Assembly (NCBI RefSeq): GCF_030316825.1
Contig: NZ_JASZYU010000004.1
Location: forward strand, 248,001 to 312,000
Source of the DNA: Variovorax fucosicus
Lineage (GTDB): Bacteria > Pseudomonadota > Gammaproteobacteria > Burkholderiales > Burkholderiaceae_C
Direction: 5' to 3'
DNA: 64,000 nt
Below, piece by piece: positions 23,325 through 33,000 of this stretch. The notes beneath the pieces were generated by a model that did not search any database, was not told the DNA's origin, and worked only from the letters and a program-made list of their open reading frames with translations. Position numbers and translations under genes: made by a program. The stretch's first letter is position 1. The number at the start of each line of letters is the position of its first letter.

Positions 23325-26300
23325 ATGTTCAAGTGGCTACTGCAAAACAGCCTGCGCAACCGGTTGCTGGTGATCATCGGCAGCGTGGTGTTGATGGCCT
23401 ACGGCGCCTTCACCCTCTCGCGCACGCCGGTGGACGTGTTCCCCGACCTCAACAAGCCCACGGTAACCATCGTCACCGAGGCCGGTGGCATGGCCGCGGA
23501 GGAGGTCGAGCAGCTCATCACCTTCCCGCTGGAGACGACCATGAACGGCCTGCCCGGCGTGGAGACCGTGCGATCGGTGTCGTCCGCCGGCCTGTCGTTT
23601 CTCTACGTGACCTTCGATTGGAGCACCGACATCTTCCGCGCCCGGCAACTGGTGTCCGAGCGGCTGGCGTCGATGGAAGAGGGCATCGCCGCCGGGGTGA
23701 CGCCGCGCATGGGCCCCATCAGTTCGATCATGGGCGAGATCATGCAGATCGCGATTCCGGTCGACACTGCCAAGATCAGCCCGATGGCCGTGCGCGAGTA
23801 TGCCGACTGGGTGCTGAGACCGCGGCTGCTGTCGGTGCCCGGCGTGGCGCAGGTGATCCCCATCGGCGGCGAAGTGCGGCAGTTCCAGGTGCAACCGAAC
23901 ACCGTGCGCATGGGCGAACTGGGCATCACGCACGAGCAGCTGGAGGCCGCGCTCAAGGGCTACTCGGGCAACACCTCGGGTGGATTCCTGGAACTGAACG
24001 GCCGCGAATACCTGATCCGCAACCTGGGCCGGACCTCGCGCCTGGACGACCTCAGCAACCTCGCGCTCACCGCGAAAAATGGGCAGGCGATCCTGCTGCG
24101 CCAGATTGCCGAGGTGACTTTCGCCGCGGCCACCAAACGCGGCGATGCGGGCTTCGAAGGCAAGCCGGCCGTGATCCTCGGCATCCAGAAGCAGCCGACG
24201 GCCGACACCATTGCACTCACGCTGGCGCTCGAAGGGGCGTTGGCCGGCATGAAGGCCTCGCTGCCGCCCGGCATGGAGGCGCCACAGGTCACCTTTCGGC
24301 AGGCTAGCTTCATCGAAGCCTCGATCACCACGCTGCAGGGCAAGCTGATCGGCGCCTCGGTGTTCGTTGCGGTGATCCTGTTCTTCTTTCTTGGCACCTT
24401 GCGGCCGACCATCATCGCGCTCACCGCAATCCCGGTGTCGATCTTCATCACGGCGCTGGTCTTCAAGTACTTCGGACTGTCGATCAACACCATGACGCTC
24501 GGCGGCCTCGCGATCGCGATCGGCGGACTGGTCGACGATGCGGTGGTGGGCGTGGAGAACGTGCTGCGGCGCCTGAAAGAAGATCGGGTGAAGCATCCCG
24601 AGCACAGGCTGAATCCGATCGAGCTGGTTGCCCGCGCCACCATGGAAGTGCGCTCGGCGATCCTCTATGCCACGGTGATCATCGTGCTGGTGTTCATTCC
24701 GCTGTTTGCGCTGCCGGGGCTGGAGGGCAAGCTGTTCGTGCCGCTCGGCATCGCGTTCATCGTGTCGACGCTGGCCTCGTTGATCGTGTCGGTCACGGTC
24801 ACGCCGGTGCTGAGCTACTACCTGCTGCCGCGCATGAAGTCGCTCGACCGTGGCGACACCAGGGTGCTGGCGTGGCTCAAGGCGCGCTACAGCAGCGGGC
24901 TGCAGGGCGTGCTGGCGCGGCCCAGGGCGGTACTGGTGGCGGCCGGCGTTGCCGTGCTGGCCGCGGCGGCGGCGGTGCCGTTCTTTCCGACCACCTTCCT
25001 GCCGCCATTCAACGAGGGCACGCTGCTGATCGGCCTGCGCCTGAACCCGGGCGTCACGCTGGCGGAAACCTCGGCGCTGGCGCGCCAGGCCGAGGTGCTG
25101 GTCAAGCAGGTACCGGAGGTCACGCACGTGGGCCGGCGCAGCGGCCGCGCCGAGCTCGACGAACACGCCGAGGGCGTGCATGTGAGCGAGCTCGATGTGG
25201 GCCTCAAGCCGACGGCCGAGCTGACGCGCAGCATGGACGAGATCAAGGGCGACATCCGCGCGCGCCTGGTCAACCTGCCGGCCGCGCTGGAGATCGGGCA
25301 ACCCATCTCGCACCGCATTGACCACATGCTGTCGGGCGTGCGTTCGCAGATTGCGATCAAGATCTTCGGCGAGGATCTCGACGCGCTGCGCGGCCAGGCC
25401 GATGCATTGCGCGCGAAGCTGGCGGCCATTCCCGGCATCGCCGACCTGCAGATCGAGAAGCAGGTACTGGCGCCGCAGATCAAGGTGCGCATCGACCATG
25501 CCGCCGCCGCGCAATACGGTGTGCCGGCGCCGCAGGTGCTGGCCATGCTGCAAAGCCTGGTCGAAGGCGAGAAGGTGGCGCAGATCGTCGAGGGCGGCCG
25601 GCGGTTTGCGCTGGTGGTGCGCTTGCCCGAAACGGCGCGCTCCATCGAGGGCCTCGGTCAGATCCTGATCGAGACTCCGAGTGGCCGCATCCCGCTGTCG
25701 AAGATCGCGACCATCGAGGACGGCGACGGCCCCAACCAGATCAGCCGCGACGATGGCAAGCGCCGCATCGTGCTGTCGGCCAACGCGCAGGGGCGTGCGC
25801 TATCGGAGGTGGTGGCCGACATCCGTGCCGCCGTGGCGCAGACGAAGCTGCCCGAGGGCACATTCATCACGCTCGGCGGGCAGTTCAAGGCGCAGGAAGA
25901 GGCGTCGCGCCTGGTCGGGTTGCTGTCGCTGGTGTCGCTGACGCTGATGTTCGTGGTGCTCTACAGCCGCTACAAGTCGGCTGTGCTGTCGGCGCTGATC
26001 ATGGTCAACATTCCGCTGGCACTGGTCGGCGCGGTGCTCGGCCTGTGGCTGTCAGGCCAGCCGCTGTCGGTTGCGGCGCTGGTGGGCTTCATCACGCTGG
26101 CCGGCATCTCGGTGCGCAACGGCATCCTGAAGGTGAGCCACTACATCAACCTGATGCGCCTGGAAGGCGAGGACTTCGACCCCGGGATGATCGTGCGCGG
26201 CTCGCTGGAGCGGCTGGCGCCGGTGCTGATGACGGCGCTGGTGACCGCCTTTGCGCTCGCGCCGCTGCTGTTCGAGGCCGAGCAGTCCGGCACCGAGGTC

Positions 26301-26444
26301 CTGCACCCGGTGGCGGTGGTGATCTTCTCGGGCCTGATCAGTTCGACCCTGCTCGACACCTTTCTCACGCCGGTGATGTTCTGGCTGTTCGGCCGCAAGG
26401 CGGCCGAACGGCTGATGGACGACAAGGATGTGGAGGCGCTTTGA
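23325..26444 (+). CDS. czcA: Heavy-metal RND efflux permease (CzcA/CusA family)
   Basis: 1039 residues, 12 predicted membrane helices with two large periplasmic loops, the proton-driven pump of the tripartite system. The N-terminus MFKWLLQNSLRNRLLVIIG is the first helix. The proton-relay helix reads GGLAIAIGGLVDDAVVGVENVLRRL, with paired Asp and a Glu as in heavy-metal RND pumps. The DD variant is not the classic CzcA signature, so the metal (Zn/Co/Cd or other) is left open. GGAG lies 9 bp before the ATG. The longer open frame to 23127 runs through hairpin element B and is rejected. Confidence 0.92.
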   Translation: MFKWLLQNSLRNRLLVIIGSVVLMAYGAFTLSRTPVDVFPDLNKPTVTIVTEAGGMAAEEVEQLITFPLETTMNGLPGVETVRSVSSAGLSFLYVTFDWSTDIFRARQLVSERLASMEEGIAAGVTPRMGPISSIMGEIMQIAIPVDTAKISPMAVREYADWVLRPRLLSVPGVAQVIPIGGEVRQFQVQPNTVRMGELGITHEQLEAALKGYSGNTSGGFLELNGREYLIRNLGRTSRLDDLSNLALTAKNGQAILLRQIAEVTFAAATKRGDAGFEGKPAVILGIQKQPTADTIALTLALEGALAGMKASLPPGMEAPQVTFRQASFIEASITTLQGKLIGASVFVAVILFFFLGTLRPTIIALTAIPVSIFITALVFKYFGLSINTMTLGGLAIAIGGLVDDAVVGVENVLRRLKEDRVKHPEHRLNPIELVARATMEVRSAILYATVIIVLVFIPLFALPGLEGKLFVPLGIAFIVSTLASLIVSVTVTPVLSYYLLPRMKSLDRGDTRVLAWLKARYSSGLQGVLARPRAVLVAAGVAVLAAAAAVPFFPTTFLPPFNEGTLLIGLRLNPGVTLAETSALARQAEVLVKQVPEVTHVGRRSGRAELDEHAEGVHVSELDVGLKPTAELTRSMDEIKGDIRARLVNLPAALEIGQPISHRIDHMLSGVRSQIAIKIFGEDLDALRGQADALRAKLAAIPGIADLQIEKQVLAPQIKVRIDHAAAAQYGVPAPQVLAMLQSLVEGEKVAQIVEGGRRFALVVRLPETARSIEGLGQILIETPSGRIPLSKIATIEDGDGPNQISRDDGKRRIVLSANAQGRALSEVVADIRAAVAQTKLPEGTFITLGGQFKAQEEASRLVGLLSLVSLTLMFVVLYSRYKSAVLSALIMVNIPLALVGAVLGLWLSGQPLSVAALVGFITLAGISVRNGILKVSHYINLMRLEGEDFDPGMIVRGSLERLAPVLMTALVTAFALAPLLFEAEQSGTEVLHPVAVVIFSGLISSTLLDTFLTPVMFWLFGRKAAERLMDDKDVEAL

Positions 26445-26447
26445 GGA

Positions 26448-26870
26448 TCACGAATGGCAGATGCATGCCTCGCCGTGCGCAGCGGACACCAGCTCACCGA
26501 GAATTCCGCATTCCCGGGCGCGGTGGCCCTGTGCGCATTGCGCCCGCAACGCGGTCAGCTGTTTTTCCAGTGCCTTGAGGCTTTTCAGCCGCGCGCGCAC
26601 GCGCTCGATCTGCTCGTCCACGAGCAGGTTGATGTCGGCACAGTCTTCCAGGGGCGAAGTCGTGAAATCCAGCAGCTTCTTGATATCGGCCAACGGAATG
26701 TCGAGTGCCCGACAGTGGCGCACGAAAGACAAGCCCTCCAGATGCTCGCGCCCATAGGCACGGTAGCCATTGGCTTGACGCGCGGGCTCGGCAAGCAGGC
26801 CCGCACGCTCATAGAAGCGGATGGTGCCGACGTCGACACCGGTCGCGCTGCTCAGGTCGCCGATCTTCAT
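26448..26870 (-). CDS. cadR: Cd(II)/Pb(II)-responsive MerR-family regulator
   Basis: 140 residues. The N-terminal MerR helix-turn-helix is MKIGDLSSATGVDVGTIRFYERAGLL, followed by the second HTH region and a long dimerisation helix (VDEQIERVRARLKSLKALEKQL). Metal-binding cysteines are at DCADIN (about 77), REC (about 119) and a C-terminal CICH, the CadR/PbrR pattern for divalent cadmium or lead. It is divergent from the P-type ATPase gene across a promoter with a 19-bp spacer, and its stop lies 3 bp from the czcA stop. Confidence 0.93.
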   Translation of the reverse strand: MKIGDLSSATGVDVGTIRFYERAGLLAEPARQANGYRAYGREHLEGLSFVRHCRALDIPLADIKKLLDFTTSPLEDCADINLLVDEQIERVRARLKSLKALEKQLTALRAQCAQGHRARECGILGELVSAAHGEACICHS

Positions 26871-26910
26871 CGTCTTCTCCAGTTGCGGTAAAGCGATTCA
26901 TCGTAGCCGC

Positions 26911-26941
26911 TTGACCCTGTAGTGGGTGCAGGGTGTGAAAT
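26911..26941 (+). promoter_or_regulatory. MerR-type cadA promoter and operator
   Basis: A -35 TTGACC (26911-26916) and -10 TGAAAT (26936-26941) are separated by 19 bp, the long spacer typical of MerR-activated promoters. The spacer holds a dyad, ACCCTGTA and TGCAGGGT with five bases between, nearly the sequence of known cadR/pbrR operators. The site starts 41 bp upstream of cadR and lies 21 bp upstream of cadA, so it should control both. Confidence 0.9.
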
Positions 26942-26961
26942 ACCCCTGAAAGCGAAAACAC

Positions 26962-29178
26962 ATGGCAAAACACGAGCACTCACACCACGCAACTGCGGTC
27001 GATTCCTGCTGCGCGCCATCGGCCGCTGCAGGCCCGGACGTGCCGGTCGTGGAAGCGCCCAACACGTTCCGCATCGCGACGATGGACTGCACCGTGGAGG
27101 AATCCGAGATTCGCCGGCTGGTCGAACCGATCCCCGGTGTTCGCGGCCTGCATTTCCGGCTGCCCCAGAGAACCTTGCGCATCGATGCCGCCGACGAGGC
27201 CGTCGCGATCGCGCTCGCGGCCATCCGCAAGGCCGGCTTCGTGCCGGAGCCGGTGGCCGTCTCGACAGGCCAGGCCGACACCGGTGGCGGCGCGATGCAC
27301 GAGCACGGCGCCAACACCGGCTATCTGCGGTTTGTCGCCGCGCTCGGGTTGGCCATGGTTGCGGAAGGCGTGTCTTTCTTCGCGCCGGACGCCATGGCGT
27401 GGAAAGTCGTCGGCATGGGTGTCGCTGCAGCGGCGATCTGGCTGGCCGGGCTGGAGACCTATGCCAAGGGCCTGACCGCGCTGCGCCACGGCAAGCTCAA
27501 CATCAACGCCCTGATGTCGGTTGCAGTGACGGGCGCATTCGTCATCGGCCAATGGCCCGAGGCCGCCATGGTGATGGCGCTGTATGCCATCGCCGAACTC
27601 ATCGAGGCGCGCGCGGTCGACCGTGCCCGCAACGCGATCAAAGGCCTGGTCGAGCTGGCGCCGGACGATGCCGAAGTGCTGCAGGCCGATGGCAGCTGGG
27701 GCCGCGCCAAGGCCAGCGATATCGCGATCGGCGCAGTGGCTCGCGTGAAGCCCGGCGAGCGCATCGCCCTCGATGGCGTGGTGACCCGGGGCAACAGCAG
27801 CATCAACCAGGCGCCCGTGACCGGCGAGAGCATTCCGGTGGACAAGGAGCCCGGCAGCCAGGTGTTTGCCGGCACGATCAACGAGAACGGTGAACTGGAG
27901 TTCCGTGTGACCGCGGTGGCCAGCAACACGACCCTGGCGCGGATCATCCATGCAGTGGAAGAGGCGCAGGGCACCCGCGCTCCGACGCAGCGCTTCGTGG
28001 ATCGCTTCGCGGCCATCTACACGCCCACCGTGTTTGCGCTGGCGCTCGCGGTGGCCGTGCTGGCGCCGCTGCTGCTGGATTGGGCGTGGCTCACCGCCAT
28101 CTACAAGGCGCTGGTGTTGCTGGTGATCGCCTGTCCCTGCGCGCTGGTCATCTCGACGCCGGTCACGGTGGTCAGCGGCCTGGCGGCGGCCGCGCGCCGC
28201 GGCATCCTGATCAAGGGCGGCACCTATCTCGAAGACGCGCGCTTGCTCAAGGCCGTGGCGCTCGACAAGACCGGCACCCTGACCGAGGGCAAGCCGAGAC
28301 TGGTGGCATTCAAGGCTTGGCGGCAAAGCGATGCGGCCGAGGCGCGACGCTGGGCCAAGAGCCTCGCCGCCCGCTCCGACCATCCCGTTTCAAAGTCGAT
28401 TGCCCAGGGCATCGAGGGCGCGGTGCTGGAAGTGGATCGGTTCAAGGCGCTGGTGGGGCGCGGTGTCGAAGGCGTGGTGGACGGCAAGGCAATGGTGTTG
28501 GGCAATCACCGCCTGATCGGGGAACGCAACCAGGCGGATCCGGAGCTTGAAGCAGAACTGGCCGCCCATGAAGCGCAGGGGCGCACCGTCACCCTGCTGG
28601 CGGACGACACCGGCGTGCTCGCACTCTTCGCCGTGGCCGACACGATCAAGCCGGGCTCGGTGGCCGCCGTTGCCCAACTGAAGCGGATGGGCGTCACCCC
28701 CGTCATGCTGACCGGCGACAACTTGGCGACGGCACAGGCCGTCGCACGCGTGGCCGGCATTGGCGATGTCCGCGGCGGACTGCTGCCGGAGGACAAGCTG
28801 TCGGCCATCCAGGACATGCGCCAGCGCTACGGCCCGACCGCCATGACCGGCGACGGCATCAATGACGCGCCGGCGCTGGCCCGGGCGGACATCGGTTTTG
28901 CGATGGGCGGCGCCGGCACCGACACGGCGATGGAGGCGGCCGACGTGGTGATCATGAACGACAACCTGGGCCGTATCGCGGAGACTATCCGCCTGTCGCG
29001 GCGCACCCATGCGGTGCTCTGGCAGAACATCACGCTGGCCCTGGCGATCAAGCTGGTGTTCTTTATGCTGGCTGTGTTCGGCAACGCGACCATGTGGATG
29101 GCGGTGTTCGCGGACATGGGCGCGAGCCTGCTGGTGGTGGCCAACGGCTTGCGCCTGCTGCGCCGGGTCCAATCGTGA
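26962..29178 (+). CDS. cadA: Heavy-metal P1B-type ATPase (Cd/Zn/Pb exporter)
   Basis: 738-residue inner-membrane ATPase that exports divalent heavy metals. The N-terminus is His-rich (HEHSHH, CC) and has one HMA domain with TMDCTVEE, in which the second Cys of the usual CxxC is replaced by Glu, as seen in Cd/Pb pumps. Further on are the TGES actuator motif, the ion-channel CPC (residues about 391-393), the phosphorylation site DKTGT (Asp about 435), the SDHPVS (HP) motif and TGDGINDAP. The motifs fit a Zn/Cd/Pb exporter. Expression is probably induced through CadR from the overlapping promoter. Confidence 0.95.
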   Translation: MAKHEHSHHATAVDSCCAPSAAAGPDVPVVEAPNTFRIATMDCTVEESEIRRLVEPIPGVRGLHFRLPQRTLRIDAADEAVAIALAAIRKAGFVPEPVAVSTGQADTGGGAMHEHGANTGYLRFVAALGLAMVAEGVSFFAPDAMAWKVVGMGVAAAAIWLAGLETYAKGLTALRHGKLNINALMSVAVTGAFVIGQWPEAAMVMALYAIAELIEARAVDRARNAIKGLVELAPDDAEVLQADGSWGRAKASDIAIGAVARVKPGERIALDGVVTRGNSSINQAPVTGESIPVDKEPGSQVFAGTINENGELEFRVTAVASNTTLARIIHAVEEAQGTRAPTQRFVDRFAAIYTPTVFALALAVAVLAPLLLDWAWLTAIYKALVLLVIACPCALVISTPVTVVSGLAAAARRGILIKGGTYLEDARLLKAVALDKTGTLTEGKPRLVAFKAWRQSDAAEARRWAKSLAARSDHPVSKSIAQGIEGAVLEVDRFKALVGRGVEGVVDGKAMVLGNHRLIGERNQADPELEAELAAHEAQGRTVTLLADDTGVLALFAVADTIKPGSVAAVAQLKRMGVTPVMLTGDNLATAQAVARVAGIGDVRGGLLPEDKLSAIQDMRQRYGPTAMTGDGINDAPALARADIGFAMGGAGTDTAMEAADVVIMNDNLGRIAETIRLSRRTHAVLWQNITLALAIKLVFFMLAVFGNATMWMAVFADMGASLLVVANGLRLLRRVQS

Positions 29179-29180
29179 AG

Positions 29181-29199
29181 GCGCCCGCCCGGCGGGCGC
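29181..29199. terminator. GC palindrome between convergent cadA and trhO
   Basis: GCGCCCGCCCGGCGGGCGC is a perfect palindrome able to form a stem of 7 or more bp, placed 2 bp after the cadA stop and 7 bp before the trhO stop. There is no T run on either side. Position between convergent genes suggests a bidirectional terminator; a rho-independent mechanism is uncertain. Confidence 0.5.
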
Positions 29200-29206
29200 A
29201 GGCTGT

Positions 29207-29992
29207 TCACTGCTTGATGGCGATGTCCGGGTCTTCGGCTGCGCGCGCGCTCGCGGCGTTGCCGGAGGCAGCCAAGTCGGGCCCGAGCGTGCGGCGACCG
29301 TCGAACACGAAGCAGTCGCCGCGGTAGTGCGCACCGCCGACCTGCTCGAAGTACTTGAGGATGCCGCCCTCGAGCTGCAGCACGTCGGCCACGCCGGCCT
29401 CGCGCATCAGGATCGCGGCTTTCTCGCAGCGGATGCCGCCGGTGCAGAAGCTCACGACCGTCTTGCCCGCGAGCTGGTCGCGGTGGTCGAGCAGGGCCTG
29501 CGGAAACTCGGTGAATTTTTCGATGCGCCAGTCGATCGCGCCTTCGAAGGTGCCGTGGTCGACCTCGAAGGCGTTGCGCGTGTCGAGCATCACGATCGGC
29601 TGGCCCGCGTCGTCATGACCCTGATCGAGCCAGCGCTTAAGTGTTTGTGCCTCCACGCCCGGCGCGCGCCCGGCCGCAGGCTGGATCGCCGGATGATCCA
29701 TGCGAATGATTTCGCGCTTGACCTTGACCAGCATGCGCCGGAACGGCTGCGCAACCGACCAACTCTCCTTGGTTTCGAGGTCGGCGAAGCGTGCGTCGGC
29801 GTGCAGGAGGGCAACGAAGCCGCGCACCGCCTCCGCGGCGCCGGCCAGGAACAGGTTGATCCCCTCCGGCGCCAGCAGGATGGTGCCCATGAGGCCCAGC
29901 GAGTGGCTGCGCGCACGCAGTTCGCCCTGCAGCGACAGCGCGTCGTCGATGGCCACGAACTTGTAGGCCGCGATATTCAAAATCTCTTGCAC
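29207..29992 (-). CDS. trhO: tRNA uridine-34 hydroxylase, rhodanese family
   Basis: 261 residues. The N-terminal acylphosphatase-like part (about 1-95, with GTILLAPEGINLFLAG) and the following rhodanese domain with the active-site loop SFCTGGIRCEKA match YceA/TrhO, which hydroxylates U34 of tRNA to ho5U for decoding. The catalytic Cys is present and the RCEKA motif is family-specific. The C-terminal tail (about 235-261) is alanine-rich and variable. It is transcribed away from dnaE, with 62 bp between the two starts. Confidence 0.93.
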   Translation of the reverse strand: MQEILNIAAYKFVAIDDALSLQGELRARSHSLGLMGTILLAPEGINLFLAGAAEAVRGFVALLHADARFADLETKESWSVAQPFRRMLVKVKREIIRMDHPAIQPAAGRAPGVEAQTLKRWLDQGHDDAGQPIVMLDTRNAFEVDHGTFEGAIDWRIEKFTEFPQALLDHRDQLAGKTVVSFCTGGIRCEKAAILMREAGVADVLQLEGGILKYFEQVGGAHYRGDCFVFDGRRTLGPDLAASGNAASARAAEDPDIAIKQ

Positions 29993-30042
29993 GGGGTGCG
30001 ATTTTAGAGAACGAGAGATCGCATCGTGAACTGGCGGCTTTC

Positions 30043-30048
30043 TACAAT
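30043..30048 (+). promoter_or_regulatory. -10-like TACAAT very close to the dnaE start
   Basis: TACAAT lies only 6 bp before the dnaE ATG and matches the sigma-70 -10 at 5 of 6 positions. A start site 7 bp downstream would fall at or next to the ATG, giving a leaderless or nearly leaderless mRNA. No clear -35 is present, and no good Shine-Dalgarno precedes the ATG. Suggestive only. Confidence 0.35.
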
Positions 30049-30054
30049 GAAGCG

Positions 30055-33000
30055 ATGTTTGTCCACCTGCGCCTGCACACCGAATTTTCCGTCGTCGACG
30101 GCACCAACCGCATCGACGAAGTCGTCAAGGCTGCCGCCAAAGACAAGCAGCCGGCGCTGGCCATCACCGACCTGAGCAACCTGTTCGGCGCGGTCAAGTT
30201 CTACAAGGAAGCGCGCGGCAAGGGCGTCAAGCCGGTTCTGGGCGCCGAGATCTTCGTCGAGGGGCTGGGCAAGGAAATCGGGGCGCTCACGCGCATGGTG
30301 CTGCTGGTGCAGGACACGCAGGGCTATCTGCACCTTTCGGAGCTGCTGGCACGGGCCTGGACGCAGAACGTCGGGCGCGGCCAGTCGCAGGCGGTCTGCA
30401 AGCTGGCCTGGCTCGAAGAACTCAACGGTGGGTTGATCCTGCTGTCGGGTGCGCAGGCCGGGCCGCTCGGCCAGCCCTTGCTGCAAGGCGGCGCGCACGG
30501 CGATGCGCGTGCGGCCGAAATCGCGTTGCAGCTCGCCGGCATCTTTCCGCACCGCTTCTACATCGAACTGCAACGTGCCAGCCGGCCCGAAGACGAGCCG
30601 CACGTGGTGGCGGCCGTCCAGCTCGCGGCGCGGCTGCAGTTGCCGGTGGTCGCAACGCACCCGGTGCAGTTCGCCGGGCCCGACGATTTCGAGGCGCACG
30701 AAGCGCGCGTCTGCATTTCGGAAGGCGAGATCCTCGGCAACCCGCGCCGCGTTCGCAAGTTCACGCGCGAGCAGTACTTCAAGTCGGCCGCCGAGATGGA
30801 GCAGCTCTTTGCCGACGTGCCGAGCGCCATCGCCAACACGGTCGAAATCGCCAAGCGCTGCAGCCTCACGCTGGTGCTCGGGAAGCCGCAACTGCCGGAC
30901 TTTCCGACGCCCGAGGTCGATGGCGTGCGCATGCCGATCGACGAGTTCTTCCGCGTGGAATCCTTCGAAGGGCTGGAGCAGCGGCTGGCCCATCTCTATC
31001 CGGACGTTGCAAAGCGCGACGCCGAGCGGCCGCGCTATGTGGCGCGCCTCGAGTTCGAGATCAACACCATCCTGAAGATGGGTTTCCCGGGCTACTTCCT
31101 GATCGTCGGCGACTTCATCAAGTGGGCCAAGAACAACGGCTGCCCGGTCGGCCCGGGCCGGGGTTCGGGCGCCGGCTCGCTGGTGGCCTATGCGCTGAAG
31201 ATCACCGACCTCGACCCGCTCGAATACAACCTGCTGTTCGAGCGCTTCCTGAATCCCGAACGCGTCTCGATGCCCGACTTCGACATCGACTTCTGCCAGG
31301 GCAACCGGGATCGTGTGATCGACTATGTCAAGGACAAGTACGGCCGCGACGCGGTGAGCCAGATCGCGACCTTCGGCACCATGGCCGCGCGTGCAGCCAT
31401 TCGCGACGTGGGCCGCGTGCTCGACATGAGCTACATGTTCTGCGACGGCATCAGCAAGCTCATTCCGAACAAGCCGGGCCAGCCCGTCACCATCCAGTAC
31501 CCGCCGAGCCCGAAGGTGGAAGGCGACAAGAACAATTACGCGATCGAGATGGAGCCGCAACTCGCGGCGCGCATCGAGAAGGAAGAAGAAGTCCGCATGC
31601 TGGTCGAGCTCGCGCAGAAGCTCGAAGGCATGACGCGCAACATCGGCATGCACGCCGGCGGCGTGCTCATTGCGCCCGGCAGGCTCACCGACTTCTGCCC
31701 GCTCTACCAGCAGCCCGGCAGCGACTCGGCCGTGAGCCAGTACGACAAGGACGACGTGGAGGCGATCGGCCTCGTGAAGTTCGACTTTCTGGGCCTGGCA
31801 ACGCTCACGATCCTGGAGATCGCCAAGGACTTCATCGTCGCGCGCCACAAGGGCCAGGAAAAGTTCGCGTACGAAGACATCAAGCTGGACGACGCGGCCA
31901 CCTACAGGCTGTTTGCCGACGGCAAGACCGAGGCAGTGTTCCAGTTTGAAAGCCGCGGCATGCAGGGCATGCTGAAGGACGCGCGGCCGACGCGGCTGGA
32001 AGACCTGATCGCGCTGAACGCGCTGTACCGTCCGGGCCCGATGGACCTGATCCCGAGCTTCGTTGCGCGCAAGCACGGCCGCGAGCCGGTCGAGTATCCG
32101 CATCCACTGGTGGCAGAGATGCTCAGCGAGACCTACGGGATCATGGTCTACCAGGAGCAGGTGATGCAGACCGCGCAGATCCTGGGCGGCTACTCGCTCG
32201 GCGGCGCCGACCTGCTGCGCCGCGCGATGGGCAAGAAGAAGCTCGAGGAGATGGCCGAGCACCGAGCCATCTTCCGCAAAGGCGCGGCGGTCAACGGCAT
32301 CGAGCAGGACAAGGCCGACGAAATCTTCGACCTGATGGAGAAGTTCGCGGGCTACGGCTTCAACAAGTCGCACGCCGCGGCCTACTCGCTGCTGGCGTAC
32401 CACACGGGCTGGCTCAAGGTCCACTACACGGCCGAGTTCTTCTGCGCCAACATGACGGTGGAAATGGACGACACCGACAAGCTCAAGGTGCTGTTCCAGG
32501 ACGCGGTGAAGAATTTCGGCCTGACCTTCGAGCCGCCGGACGTGAACCGTGGCCGCTACCGCTTCGAGCCCGTCACCGACAAGGTCATCCGCTACGGCCT
32601 CGGCGCCATCAAGGGCACGGGCCAGCATGCGATCGATGCGATCGCGGCGGCGCGCGAGGAGGGCGGGCCGTTCAAGAGCCTGTTCGACTTCTGCGTGCGC
32701 GTGGATCGCACCCGCATCAACAAGCGCACGGTCGAGGCGCTGATCAAGGCCGGCGCCTTCGATGCGCTGCAACAGAACCGCGCATCGCTGAGCGCTTCGC
32801 TGGACCGCGCATTCGAATTCGCCAACGCCACCGCGGCCAACGCGGCGCAGGTCGACATCTTCGGCGACAGCGAGCACGGCTCGGCCACGCAGGAGCCCGA
32901 CCTGGTCGACGCTACGCCCTGGGGCGTGAAGGAACGCCTGACCTACGAGAAGACGGCCATTGGCTTCTATCTCTCCGGCCACCTGTTCGACGAGGTCGCG

